Assembly (NCBI GenBank): GCA_038405045.1
Contig: JBBZIV010000001.1
Span: 682,001-746,000 of the forward strand
Source of the DNA: Sporobacter sp038405045
Lineage (GTDB): Bacteria; Bacillota; Clostridia; Oscillospirales; Oscillospiraceae
DNA: 64,000 nt
Reading direction: 5' to 3'
Shown: piece by piece, positions 1 to 8,064 of the stretch
How positions within the stretch are numbered: the stretch's first letter is position 1
How the letters are laid out: every line of letters starts with the position of its first letter
Position numbers and translations under genes: made by a program
Notes under the pieces: model-generated
The model's database searches: none
What the model saw: the letters and a program-made list of their open reading frames with translations, nothing else
Told to the model about the DNA's origin: nothing

Positions 1-177
1 CATATCGTAAAGCGTATCGTTTAAAATGCCCATAATACCGTGTGCCGCGCCGTAAACGGCGGTGATTTCGGGCGCGTCAAGGCTTGCTTTGATAACGCCG
101 TAAGCGCTGGCGTTAATAACGGCGGTGGGGCCGCCGGACTGGGCGAAAACGCAGGCGCCCGTCAGTGTATTTGCCAT
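1..177 (-). CDS. pfp: 6-phosphofructokinase, PPi-type, N-terminal part (runs off window)
   Basis: Only the first 59 codons lie in the window. The start codon at 177 is preceded by a good ribosome binding site (GGAGG, about 183-187 on the minus strand). The N-terminus reads CVFAQSGGPTAVINAS, the nucleotide-fold glycine loop of the phosphofructokinase family. The GGPTAVINAS form is typical of pyrophosphate-type enzymes, whereas ATP-type PfkA has GGDAPGMNA. The enzyme would phosphorylate fructose 6-phosphate in glycolysis. It is divergent from fba, which acts on the product, and an inverted repeat lies between the two promoters. Phosphoryl-donor specificity cannot be fixed from this fragment. 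Confidence 0.8.
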   Translation of the reverse strand, partial: MANTLTGACVFAQSGGPTAVINASAYGVIKASLDAPEITAVYGAAHGIMGILNDTLYDM

Positions 178-210
178 AAGTTACCTCCAGAGTATCACAT
201 CAATCGCTTC

Positions 211-239
211 ATACTATCATAATGGCGGCCTAAAATCAA
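211..239 (-). promoter_or_regulatory. Promoter of the phosphofructokinase gene
   Basis: On the minus strand, TTGATT (239-234) and TAGTAT (216-211) are separated by 17 bp, a sigma-A-like arrangement about 35 bases before the start codon. Confidence 0.5.
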
Positions 240-260
240 ACGGGAAATACGACCCGTTTG
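237..260. promoter_or_regulatory. Inverted repeat between the divergent pfp and fba promoters
   Basis: CAAACGGG (237-244), an 8-base spacer, then CCCGTTTG (253-260): perfect 8-bp arms. It overlaps the -35 of pfp and ends 3 bp before the -35 of fba, so one bound protein could affect both promoters. The regulator is unknown. Confidence 0.5.
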
Positions 261-262
261 TC

Positions 263-290
263 TTGAAATGCGTTAAAATTGTGGTAAAAT
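263..290 (+). promoter_or_regulatory. Promoter of fba
   Basis: TTGAAA (263-268), a 16-bp spacer, then TAAAAT (285-290), about 40 bases upstream of the GTG start of fba. Confidence 0.5.
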
Positions 291-328
291 AATGCAGGAG
301 AAAAAACCTTCTGAAAGGGGAATATATC

Positions 329-1264
329 GTGCCGATTGTCACGTCAAAGGACATGTTTCAAAAGGCTTACGACGGCGGCTATGCCATCGGGGCTTTCAAC
401 GTCAATAACATGGAAATAATTCAGGGAATCACAGAGGCGGCATCAGAAGTGCGCGCGCCTTTGATTCTGCAGGTTTCCGCCGGGGCGCGCAAATACGCCA
501 AGCACGTCTACCTCATGAAGCTCATCGAAGCGGCGGAGGCCGATACAGGCCTGCCTATCTGCGTCCACCTGGACCACGGCGAGAGCTTTGACGTCTGCAA
601 GTCCTGCATTGACGGCGGCTTCACCTCCGTCATGTTTGACGGCTCGAAGCATTCGTTTGAAGAGAACATCCGTTTAACGCGCGAAGTCGTCCAATACGCG
701 CACGACCGCGGCGTCGTCGTCGAAGGGGAGCTGGGCAAGCTCGCCGGAATTGAAGACGATGTGAACGTCTCTGATGAAGACGCCTCGTTTACCCATCCGG
801 GCGAGGTGGAGGAATTCGTGACAAAAACAGGCGTTGACTCGCTCGCTATCGCCATTGGGACGAGTCACGGTGCGTACAAGTTCAAGCCGGGCCAGACGCC
901 GCGCCTGCGGTTTGATATTCTGGAGGAGGTCGGCCGCCGTCTGCCGGGATTCCCGATCGTTTTGCACGGGGCGTCCTCCGTTATTCCGGAACTTGTCAAA
1001 ATCATTAACGACAACGGCGGCGCGATGCCGGACGCCGTCGGCATTCCAGAAGATATGCTGCGGCAGGCGGCGAAAATGGCCGTCTGCAAGATTAATATCG
1101 ATTCCGACCTGCGCCTTGCCATGACGGCGGGTATCCGCCAGCATATGGCGCAGAATCCGTCCCATTTTGACCCGCGTCAGTACCTCACACCGGGGCGTGA
1201 CAACATAAGGGCGCTCGTTAGAAATAAGCTCATAAGCGTCCTCGGGTGCGACGGCAAAGCCTAA
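329..1264 (+). CDS. fba: Class II fructose-bisphosphate aldolase
   Basis: A 311-residue class II (zinc-dependent) aldolase that cleaves fructose 1,6-bisphosphate to dihydroxyacetone phosphate and glyceraldehyde 3-phosphate. Visible signatures are the early AIGAFNVNNME segment, HLDHGESF near residue 82 (zinc ligand His and catalytic Asp), GTSHGAYKF (His ligand) and VLHGASS (His ligand). The start is GTG at 329 with AAAGGGG at 314-320. Length is normal for the family. It stands as a single transcription unit between its promoter and a strong terminator. Because the family also includes tagatose-bisphosphate aldolases, substrate is inferred from the phosphofructokinase neighbour. Confidence 0.93.
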   Translation: MPIVTSKDMFQKAYDGGYAIGAFNVNNMEIIQGITEAASEVRAPLILQVSAGARKYAKHVYLMKLIEAAEADTGLPICVHLDHGESFDVCKSCIDGGFTSVMFDGSKHSFEENIRLTREVVQYAHDRGVVVEGELGKLAGIEDDVNVSDEDASFTHPGEVEEFVTKTGVDSLAIAIGTSHGAYKFKPGQTPRLRFDILEEVGRRLPGFPIVLHGASSVIPELVKIINDNGGAMPDAVGIPEDMLRQAAKMAVCKINIDSDLRLAMTAGIRQHMAQNPSHFDPRQYLTPGRDNIRALVRNKLISVLGCDGKA

Positions 1265-1270
1265 AAAACA

Positions 1271-1303
1271 AAAAGGATGAGGCTTCTGCCTCATCCTTTT
1301 TTT
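1271..1303. terminator. Bidirectional terminator between fba and the GIY-YIG gene
   Basis: A 13-bp stem (1271-1283 with 1288-1300) with a 4-base loop, A-tract on one side and T-tract on the other. It can end both converging transcripts. Confidence 0.85.
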
Positions 1304-1308
1304 ACGCG

Positions 1309-1653
1309 TCAGTAGAGCAGATCGAGCGAAAATTTGTCTCGCCACAGCTCTTTTAAAACATTTATATCGTCACGAAATTGTTCGGCCGTCTGGGTGTTGC
1401 TTTTATCGAGTGTTTCCAATACTTCAAAAGTAAAAGCACCGGCAGAATCTTTATCCCAGTACGCCTTGAGCTTGGGGGTTACGCAGGAGTTCATTTGCTT
1501 TGCAAATTCAAAGCGGTTTTGCGCCGCCTGAATGTCGGGTGCGGCGTCTAAAAGCACCATGCCGGTGATGGTGTTTTTGATGATATAAACACCGCCTGTC
1601 TGCTGGCGCTCCTTATAATCGGTAATTTGCTGTTTTCGGTGCTCTTTATCCAT
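1309..1653 (-). CDS. GIY-YIG nuclease family protein
   Basis: A protein of about 114 residues. The segment GGVYIIKNTITG near residue 20 matches the first strand of the GIY-YIG fold, and the Clostridia contain many stand-alone proteins of this kind. The ATG at 1653 is preferred, with AAAGGA about 13 bases upstream; a TTG at 1665 would add four residues but sits too close to that site. It follows the DUF6530 gene by 1 base, so the two form one operon. Whether it cuts DNA is unknown: the usual downstream Arg and Glu of active nucleases are not obvious. Confidence 0.7.
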   Translation of the reverse strand: MDKEHRKQQITDYKERQQTGGVYIIKNTITGMVLLDAAPDIQAAQNRFEFAKQMNSCVTPKLKAYWDKDSAGAFTFEVLETLDKSNTQTAEQFRDDINVLKELWRDKFSLDLLY

Positions 1654-1654
1654 T

Positions 1655-2134
1655 TTAATAACCAAGTTCCTTTAAAAGTGCCGAGAGGCGGTGCAGGCGC
1701 TCGCTTAAGAGCTCGTCATCCTTCATAAGCGCATCCCGCAGAAGCACAATATCCGCATCAAGCATCGGATTATCGGTGCAGACAGAAACATCCAGTGCAC
1801 CGCCCTGCAACGCGACGCGGTCAATCGTCGTGTTCTCCGGGTCATAGAGCTTTGGGAATCGATAAGATTCCTGCAGATACGCCTTCGTTTTGCAAATAAG
1901 CATGGCCAGATCCAAAACGCGGTGCAGCGGCATCTCTTCCGACTGGCGCGACCATTTTTCGCCGGTATAGCGCCATATTTTCGCCGAAACGTCAACTTTT
2001 CCGCGGTCGTTCCACTGCGCAAGGCCGACGGAGAGACCCTTCGCGTCGGACGTTCCGGCGTACCGACCGTCAATTCTGTCGTAATCTGATGAGACGATGA
2101 CAGGCTTGTGCTTGAGTGTTGTTGGAATTTTCAT
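1655..2134 (-). CDS. DUF6530 family protein of unknown function
   Basis: A 159-residue soluble protein with no signal peptide or membrane segment. The N-terminal part (SDYDRIDGRYAGTSDAKGLS, then LAQWND and EEMPLHRVLDLA) resembles the family I know as DUF6530, assigned from memory. Start ATG at 2134 with AAGGTG before it. It is the first gene of a two-gene operon with the GIY-YIG protein, driven by a near-consensus promoter with a palindrome immediately downstream of the -10 box. No function is assigned. The pairing with a nuclease-like protein and the operator suggest an inducible role, which is inference. Confidence 0.65.
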   Translation of the reverse strand: MKIPTTLKHKPVIVSSDYDRIDGRYAGTSDAKGLSVGLAQWNDRGKVDVSAKIWRYTGEKWSRQSEEMPLHRVLDLAMLICKTKAYLQESYRFPKLYDPENTTIDRVALQGGALDVSVCTDNPMLDADIVLLRDALMKDDELLSERLHRLSALLKELGY

Positions 2135-2149
2135 TTTTACACCTTAATA

Positions 2150-2166
2150 TTTAGTAAATTACTAAA
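2150..2166. promoter_or_regulatory. 17-bp palindromic operator candidate
   Basis: TTTAGTAA-A-TTACTAAA, a perfect 8-1-8 palindrome at the predicted transcription start of the DUF6530/GIY-YIG operon, where a bound repressor would block initiation. Confidence 0.55.
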
Positions 2167-2168
2167 TT

Positions 2169-2197
2169 AGTATAACGGATGACGATATGTCTGTCAA
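2169..2197 (-). promoter_or_regulatory. Sigma-A promoter of the DUF6530 / GIY-YIG operon
   Basis: On the minus strand, consensus TTGACA (2197-2192), a 17-bp spacer and TATACT (2174-2169). The -35 begins just beyond the nadC terminator. Confidence 0.8.
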
Positions 2198-2200
2198 GAA

Positions 2201-2231
2201 AAAAACAGGCGGGACGAATCGTCCCGCCTGT
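2201..2231 (-). terminator. Terminator of nadB-nadC
   Basis: A 12-bp GC-rich stem (2205-2216 with 2220-2231) followed on the minus strand by a T-run. Confidence 0.85.
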
Positions 2232-2246
2232 ATGCGTCTTTAAAAC

Positions 2247-3089
2247 TCATCGAAATTTTAAACTGATATCGAGCGCCCGAACAGAGTGGGTGAGCGCGCC
2301 GACGGAAATAAAGTCAACGCCTGTCTCGGCGACAGCCTTTAAATCTCGGTCGCCCATATTGCCGGAGGCTTCCGTCAGCGCCCGCTTGTCGATAAAGCGA
2401 ACGGCTTCGGCCATTGCCTCAAGCGTCATGTTGTCAAGCATGATGATATCGGCGTGCGCATCAAGTGCCTCGGCGACTTGCGAAAGCGTTTCCGTCTCCA
2501 CTTCAACCTTTAACGTATGCGGCGCGTTTTTCCGTGCCGCCTCAACAGCCGCTTGGATACCGCCGGCGGCAACGATATGATTGTCTTTAATCAAAACGCC
2601 GTCCGACAAGCCAAAGCGGTGATTTCTGCCGCCGCCGCAGGTTACGGCGTATTTTTCAAGCACGCGCAGACCGGGCGTGGTTTTGCGCGTGTCAACAATC
2701 GCGGCGGCTGTCCCTTGAAGGCGCAGGACGGCCTCATTCGTCCGTGTGGCGATGCCGGATAGATGCTGGATGAAGTTTAAAGCCGTCCGCTCACCGGTGA
2801 GAATGCTGCGGGACGGGCCCTCAATTTCGGCGATGATCGCGCCCTTATCAACGTGGTCGCCGTCCTGAAAGAGCGGCGTCACGTCAACGCGTGTGTCAAG
2901 CAGCTGAAAAACGCGCTGTAGGACGGTCGTGCCGCAGAAAACGCCGGATTCTTTGGCGATAAATACAGCTTTTGAAGAGGCTTCAGCCGGAACGCAGGAG
3001 AACGTTGTCACGTCGCCCGTGCCAATGTCCTCCAAGAGGGCTGTAGAAATAAGGGTGTCAAGCCCAATGTCGTCCATATAACCTGTCAT
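2247..3089 (-). CDS. nadC: Quinolinate phosphoribosyltransferase (nicotinate-nucleotide pyrophosphorylase, carboxylating)
   Basis: A 280-residue NadC that converts quinolinate and PRPP to nicotinate mononucleotide in NAD synthesis. Family landmarks: LLEDIGTGDVTT near the N-terminus, GERTALNFIQHLSGIAT, the DTRKTTPGLR loop that binds quinolinate, GLSDGVLIKDNH, and the C-terminal DFISVGALTHS. Length is normal. Its ATG overlaps the stop of nadB (TAATG), so translation is coupled. No nadA (quinolinate synthase) lies next to the pair, so it must be elsewhere or absent. Confidence 0.95.
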   Translation of the reverse strand: MTGYMDDIGLDTLISTALLEDIGTGDVTTFSCVPAEASSKAVFIAKESGVFCGTTVLQRVFQLLDTRVDVTPLFQDGDHVDKGAIIAEIEGPSRSILTGERTALNFIQHLSGIATRTNEAVLRLQGTAAAIVDTRKTTPGLRVLEKYAVTCGGGRNHRFGLSDGVLIKDNHIVAAGGIQAAVEAARKNAPHTLKVEVETETLSQVAEALDAHADIIMLDNMTLEAMAEAVRFIDKRALTEASGNMGDRDLKAVAETGVDFISVGALTHSVRALDISLKFR

Positions 3090-4633
3090 TAAGCATCCTC
3101 CCTGTAATGTGACCCGATGCTGTCTGTGCGCTGCAGTGCCGCCTTCAATATGGCCAGCGCAACGGTTGCCATGTTCAGTGTTTCGAGATAGAGGCTTGAC
3201 GCGTCAAAAACATCTTCAAGCTTACTTAAGATATATTCGACTTTTTCAATAGCATCCTGAAGCCCTTCTTCATGGCGGATAACGTAGCCGTTTTCATTCA
3301 TGATGTCTTTAATCTTCTGGCGCAGGGCAGCATAGTCGAGCGTTGATTTTTGCCGGATCGGTATGACCGGCAGACTGACTTTAGCGGCGGGAGACCCGGT
3401 CTTCAGATGACGGCTGATGTCCTCGGCGGCTCGGCGGCCGAAAACAAGACATTCAAGCATGGAGTTCGAGGCCAGACGATTGGCACCGTGAACGCCTGTA
3501 AAAGCAGCCTCACCGGCGGCATAGAGACCGGGTATCGTTGACCTGCCTTTTAAATCGGTCTGGATACCGCCCATCAGATAATGCTGAACGGGGCAGACAG
3601 GAATAAAATCACGCGCGATGTTGATACCGCGGCGCAGACATTCTTGATAAATTGTCGGAAAGCGGTGTTTCAAAAACTCTTCGGACTTGGCTGTGATGTC
3701 GACAAAAACATGGTCGTCACCCGTTTTCTGCATCTCCCGGACGATTGCCCTGGCGACAATATCGCGCGGGGCAAGCTCGGAAAGTTCGTGCGTCCCAGCC
3801 ATAAAACGGACGCCCGCTTTGTTTTTTAAAAGGCCGCCCTCACCGCGAACAGCCTCGGAAATTAAAAACTCACGGTTTTCTGGGACGGGGCTCCACAATC
3901 CGGTCGGATGGAATTGAATAAATTCGAGATTTTTTACGGCGGCCCCGGCGCGCATGGCAGCGGCAATGCCATCGCCTGTCGCGACGGAGGGGTTTGTTGT
4001 CGATTTATAAACCTGACCGATGCCGCCCGTCGCGATCACAACGTGAGACGTTTCGATGAGAAGAAAGTCCTCACCGGTTTTTTTGATGATGACGCCGGAG
4101 ACGGCACCGAGCCGATCTGTCAAAATATCATAGAAGCACGTGTCATCCGAAAAAGAGATATTCTTGCGCAGCGAAACGATGTGGGCGAGCGCCTTCACGG
4201 TTTCACGGCCCGTTGCGTCGCCGCCGGCATGGACGACCCTGTTTTTACGATGGCCGCCCTCGCGCGTGATTTGCAAATCGCCGCTCTCATTGATATCAAA
4301 CGGAACGTTGAGCGAAACGAGCTTCGCAATATCGCCAGGCCCCTCGTCAACTAAGACAGTGACGGCGGCCTTGTCGCACAGTCCGGCACCGGCAATGAGC
4401 GTGTCCTCCAGGTGCAGGCGGGGCGTGTCGTCGCTTGAAATGGCTGCCGCGATGCCACCCTGCGCAAACCAGGAATTAGACATGTCAATCTTGTCCTTGG
4501 CCAAAATAAGGCAGGAGTATTGTTCGTCAATATGCAGCGCCGTATACAGACCGGCAAGACCTGCGCCGACAATGACAACATCATAGCGCCGTTTCTTGTC
4601 TATATTGATCGTGCCGTCAATTGCAAAGCGCAC
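3089..4633 (-). CDS. nadB: L-aspartate oxidase
   Basis: A flavoprotein of about 514 residues that oxidises L-aspartate to iminoaspartate, the first step of NAD synthesis. Visible features: the FAD-binding loop VVIVGAGLAGLYTAL near the N-terminus, SSWFAQGG-like NSWFAQGGIAA, the EFIQFHPTGL segment, the catalytic RGEGG and ELAPRDIVARAI regions, HYLMGGI and the FAD-binding GLYAAGE. I prefer the GTG at 4633, with GAGGTG 5 bases upstream; the frame stays open to 4684, but those extra residues have no ribosome binding site. The protein is cytosolic and can use fumarate as acceptor in anaerobes (family knowledge). Confidence 0.95.
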   Translation of the reverse strand: MRFAIDGTINIDKKRRYDVVIVGAGLAGLYTALHIDEQYSCLILAKDKIDMSNSWFAQGGIAAAISSDDTPRLHLEDTLIAGAGLCDKAAVTVLVDEGPGDIAKLVSLNVPFDINESGDLQITREGGHRKNRVVHAGGDATGRETVKALAHIVSLRKNISFSDDTCFYDILTDRLGAVSGVIIKKTGEDFLLIETSHVVIATGGIGQVYKSTTNPSVATGDGIAAAMRAGAAVKNLEFIQFHPTGLWSPVPENREFLISEAVRGEGGLLKNKAGVRFMAGTHELSELAPRDIVARAIVREMQKTGDDHVFVDITAKSEEFLKHRFPTIYQECLRRGINIARDFIPVCPVQHYLMGGIQTDLKGRSTIPGLYAAGEAAFTGVHGANRLASNSMLECLVFGRRAAEDISRHLKTGSPAAKVSLPVIPIRQKSTLDYAALRQKIKDIMNENGYVIRHEEGLQDAIEKVEYILSKLEDVFDASSLYLETLNMATVALAILKAALQRTDSIGSHYREDA

Positions 4634-4735
4634 AGGATCACCTCGGTTAAGATTAAACCGGATATAACGAGGTATACCCGGCATCGGACGTTTTTATTAA
4701 ACTAACATGCGGCTTAGCCGTTGCGCGCGGCTGAC

Positions 4736-4760
4736 ATAATACTGCTTTAGCAGGTATTAT
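4736..4760. promoter_or_regulatory. Imperfect inverted repeat upstream of nadB
   Basis: ATAATAC...GTATTAT arms plus an inner TGC/GCA pair with one bulged base. It lies in the divergent nadB / ABC-F intergenic region and could be an operator for NAD synthesis. The regulator is not identifiable here. Confidence 0.3.
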
Positions 4761-4771
4761 AGCATCATGCG

Positions 4772-4800
4772 TTGTGAATAACAACTGTTTATGCTATAAT
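4772..4800 (+). promoter_or_regulatory. Promoter of the ABC-F gene
   Basis: TTGTGA (4772-4777), a 17-bp spacer, and consensus TATAAT (4795-4800) with an upstream TG-containing extension. Confidence 0.65.
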
Positions 4801-4847
4801 GCGTTGACGAATTCAACAAATTTCGCACCATGCATCCGGAGTCATAT

Positions 4848-6707
4848 ATGATCGATTTATCCGTTCAAAATATTAAAAAGTCGTTTGAAGACGGCAAAAA
4901 TCTGCTCGACGGCCTGTCGTTTGACGTGACCGCAGGCGAACGCGTTGGCCTGCTTGGCCGAAACGGTGCTGGGAAGACGACGCTTTTTCGTATCATCGCT
5001 GGTGACCTCGAGTCGGACGAGGGCGTTATTGCCATCCCTAAATCGCGTCGGCCAGGCCTTTTGTCACAAATTCCGCATTTTCCTGCTGCATACAGAACTG
5101 AGGATGTGCTTATTTCAGCGCAGCAGCGGCTTTTAGATATGAAAGCACGCATGGTTAGCCTGACGGACTTGATGGCGCACGGGGCGACGACTGAGCAGCT
5201 CCGGGAATACGATGTGCTGGCCGACACATTTGAGCGCTGTGGCGGGTATGACCTTGACTACGCGCGGAACAAAGTGGCAAACGGCTTGGAAATCCCCCAA
5301 AAACAGCGTGAGCAGCTTTTCTCAACCCTATCAGGCGGAGAGAAAACGCGTGTCAATCTGGCGCGTCTTATCTTAGAGGATACGGACATTCTTTTGCTCG
5401 ACGAGCCGACGAACCATCTCGATTTAAACGCCTGCGCCTGGCTTGAGGATTATTTAAAAAAATACAAGGGCACCGTTCTCGTCATTTCACACGACCGCTA
5501 TTTTCTTGACAGTGTCGTGACGCGGACGATTGAAATCTCAAATGGAAAGGCTGCGCATTACGCGGGCAATTATTCATTTTACGTTGCTGAAAAAGCGCGG
5601 CGCTTTGAAGAACAGCAAAAAATATATGATCGTGAGCAGCACGAGGCCGCCCGCCTGCAGGCGGCGGCAGACCGTTTGGCCCAGTGGGGAACAGGCAACA
5701 AAAACCTCATGAAAAAATCAGCGGCGATTGAAAAGCGCATAGATCGCGTTTTGATGACAGCAAAACCGACCCGCGAGAAAAACCCGAACGCCCGCTTTTT
5801 AGAAAAGGACTTCCGCGGTGACGAGGTGCTGAAGCTGCGCGGTATCTCCAAGCGCTTTGGCGAAAGGGATCTGCTGCGGGATATCGAGTTGCTGATTGAG
5901 GGCGGCGAGCGTATCGCGCTGCTTGGCGCAAACGGGGCAGGGAAGTCAACACTGCTTCAAATCCTGCTCGGGACGCTGCGCCCCGACGCGGGCGCTGTCC
6001 GGTTAGGGCCATCCGTCAAGACGGCTTTTTTAGAACAGGCGGTCACTTTTGCGCATCCCGAGCGAACGCTCCTCGACACACTCGTGTATGCCGACAACTG
6101 CACGCCGCAGACGGCCCGGAACAGGCTTGGCGCATTTCAATTTACCGGAGAGGATGTCTTTAAATCCGTCTTTGAGCTATCCGGCGGTGAGCGCAGCCGG
6201 TTGCGGCTGTGCCAGCTGATGCAGGACGATATCAATTTCCTCGTACTTGACGAGCCAACAAACCATCTCGATATCGCCTCGCGCGAGTGGATTGAAAATG
6301 CCGTTGATTCGTTCGGTGGAACGCTCCTATTCGTCTCGCACGACCGGTATTTCATCAGCCGTTTCGCTACAAGAATCTGGCTTCTTGAAAACGGCAGCGT
6401 AACCGATTTCAAAGGTACTTATGAGCATTTCCGCGCCATGACGGTGCAGCCAGCTACAAAACCAGCCCCCGCCGCCATGGAGACGGCGAAACAGACGCGA
6501 AAAAAAGGCGCGCCGTCGCCGGACAAGGTGCTCGCCCGGCTTGAGCGCGACATTACATCATTAGAGGTTCAGCTGCGCGCTTTGGCAGCGGAGAAAGAGA
6601 CGTTTTGCACCGATTACGAAAAGCTTTTACAGCTTGAAACGCGCGAGACGGCGCTTCAAGCTGCAATCGATGAAAAAATCAACGCATGGGAAAAGCTTGC
6701 GCAATAA
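4848..6707 (+). CDS. ABC-F family ATPase
   Basis: About 619 residues with two ATP-binding domains in one chain and no membrane segment, the hallmark of ABC-F proteins, which act on ribosomes rather than in transport. Domain 1 has GRNGAGKTT, LSGGEKTR and LLLDEPTNHLD; domain 2 has GANGAGKST, LSGGERSR and LVLDEPTNHLD. A charged linker separates them, and the C-terminal ~90 residues look like a coiled coil. The ATG at 4848 is chosen because CCGGAG lies 7 bases before it; an in-frame ATG at 4830 has no such site. It resembles YdiF/Uup-type housekeeping members; a role in antibiotic protection is not implied by sequence. Confidence 0.9.
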   Translation: MIDLSVQNIKKSFEDGKNLLDGLSFDVTAGERVGLLGRNGAGKTTLFRIIAGDLESDEGVIAIPKSRRPGLLSQIPHFPAAYRTEDVLISAQQRLLDMKARMVSLTDLMAHGATTEQLREYDVLADTFERCGGYDLDYARNKVANGLEIPQKQREQLFSTLSGGEKTRVNLARLILEDTDILLLDEPTNHLDLNACAWLEDYLKKYKGTVLVISHDRYFLDSVVTRTIEISNGKAAHYAGNYSFYVAEKARRFEEQQKIYDREQHEAARLQAAADRLAQWGTGNKNLMKKSAAIEKRIDRVLMTAKPTREKNPNARFLEKDFRGDEVLKLRGISKRFGERDLLRDIELLIEGGERIALLGANGAGKSTLLQILLGTLRPDAGAVRLGPSVKTAFLEQAVTFAHPERTLLDTLVYADNCTPQTARNRLGAFQFTGEDVFKSVFELSGGERSRLRLCQLMQDDINFLVLDEPTNHLDIASREWIENAVDSFGGTLLFVSHDRYFISRFATRIWLLENGSVTDFKGTYEHFRAMTVQPATKPAPAAMETAKQTRKKGAPSPDKVLARLERDITSLEVQLRALAAEKETFCTDYEKLLQLETRETALQAAIDEKINAWEKLAQ

Positions 6708-6712
6708 AACCG

Positions 6713-7342
6713 CTAAAGCGTCCCGAAAATCCGGTCGCCTGCGTCGCCGAGGCCAGGAACAATATAACCGTGGTCATTGAGCTTTTCGTCAACAGCGGCG
6801 ACAAAAATTGGAACGTCCGGGTGCTGGGCGCGAACGTGCGCGACGCCCTCCGGCGCGGCAATGAGGCAAAGAAGCTTAGGGTTAGGGCAGCCGTGCTGCT
6901 TGAGGACAGTTATCGCAGTCGACGCGCTGCCGCCCGTTGCCAGCATTGGGTCAACTAGAAAAACGGGCCCCGCGGCGATATCCGACGGCAGGTTACAATA
7001 GTATTGAACGGGCTCTAGTGTTTCAGGGTCACGGGAGAGGCCGATGTGGCCGACCCGCGCCGACGGAATCAGGCGTAAAACGCCGTCGACCATCCCTAGC
7101 CCTGCCCGCAAAACAGCCACAACAGCCGGATCCTTCAAGGCCATCTTCCGGACGGATGCCATCGCGACCGGCGTTTCGATATTGATCGTTTCCAGCGGCA
7201 GGTCGCGCGCAGCTTCACAGCATAAAAGCGTTGCCAATTCGGCCACAAGCTCTCGAAAGTCTTTGACGCTTGTGTTCTTGTCGCGCAGGAGCGCCAGCTT
7301 ATGATGAACCAGCGGGTGGTCTGAAATATAGAGTGCGGCCAT
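6713..7342 (-). CDS. upp: Uracil phosphoribosyltransferase
   Basis: A 209-residue Upp that makes UMP from uracil and PRPP in pyrimidine salvage. The PRPP loop is VFLVDPMLATGGSA (about residues 129-142), and the C-terminal uracil-binding part contains GYIVPGLGDAGDR. It overlaps nothing but ends 5 bases from the converging ABC-F gene with no terminator visible between them. It is the last gene of a tsaE-tsaB-upp run on the minus strand, a grouping not obviously tied by function. Confidence 0.96.
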   Translation of the reverse strand: MAALYISDHPLVHHKLALLRDKNTSVKDFRELVAELATLLCCEAARDLPLETINIETPVAMASVRKMALKDPAVVAVLRAGLGMVDGVLRLIPSARVGHIGLSRDPETLEPVQYYCNLPSDIAAGPVFLVDPMLATGGSASTAITVLKQHGCPNPKLLCLIAAPEGVAHVRAQHPDVPIFVAAVDEKLNDHGYIVPGLGDAGDRIFGTL

Positions 7343-7371
7343 GCTGGTACTCCTTTCTATCGTATCGTCTT

Positions 7372-8064
7372 TTATAGTGGAAGCCCTTTTTCGCGCCGCT
7401 CGCGTTCGGCTTGAGAGGCGCGCAGATACGATGGCTGTAAGTCAAGGGGTGAACCAAAGGGCCTGTTTAAGGCCGCACGGGCAACACCGTATGCTGTTTG
7501 CAGACGTAAAAGCGGCGGCGCGAGCGTGAATAAAACGCCCGCTTTTTCAAACTGCTCGGCGCAGAGCGCTGCACCGTCGCCAACGAAAAGGTAACGCCGC
7601 TCCGCGCTGCGCGCCTCACAAATGAGGTCTGTCACCGCAATGGCGCGGTCGGGGCAAAACATTTTTGGTTCTCCTGTGGTGTTGTCAAACAGTGCATTGT
7701 AAACCTGGCCGCGCCGCGCGTCCATCACAGGGCAGACAATATGCGATAAATCAGGGCACTGATACGCCATCGCCATGAGCGTTGACACACCGCAGACGGG
7801 GAGGTCGGAGCCCAACGCGAGCCCAATGGCAGCAGCCACGCCGATGCGCACGCCGGTAAACGAGCCCGGCCCTTGGGCAACGGCAATGCAATCCAGCGCG
7901 TCAAAGCCGATGCCGGTATCGCTTAAAAGTGCCTCGGTCATTTTCAAAAGTGTCCTGCTGTGCGTGAGGCCTGAATTTTGAAAGTATTGGGCGATCAGCG
8001 TCTCGCCGCTCGTCAGCGCGACAGACGCTGCTTTCGCCGACGATTCAATAGCCAGTATTTTCAT
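7372..8064 (-). CDS. tsaB: tRNA threonylcarbamoyladenosine biosynthesis protein TsaB
   Basis: A 230-residue inactive ASKHA-fold partner of TsaD, needed for the t6A modification at position 37 of ANN-decoding tRNAs. It begins MKILAIESSAKAASVAL and has the characteristic VAQGPGSFTGVRIG segment near residue 63. Its ATG overlaps the tsaE stop (ATGA), indicating translational coupling. tsaD and tsaC are not in the window. Confidence 0.94.
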   Translation of the reverse strand: MKILAIESSAKAASVALTSGETLIAQYFQNSGLTHSRTLLKMTEALLSDTGIGFDALDCIAVAQGPGSFTGVRIGVAAAIGLALGSDLPVCGVSTLMAMAYQCPDLSHIVCPVMDARRGQVYNALFDNTTGEPKMFCPDRAIAVTDLICEARSAERRYLFVGDGAALCAEQFEKAGVLFTLAPPLLRLQTAYGVARAALNRPFGSPLDLQPSYLRASQAERERREKGLPL

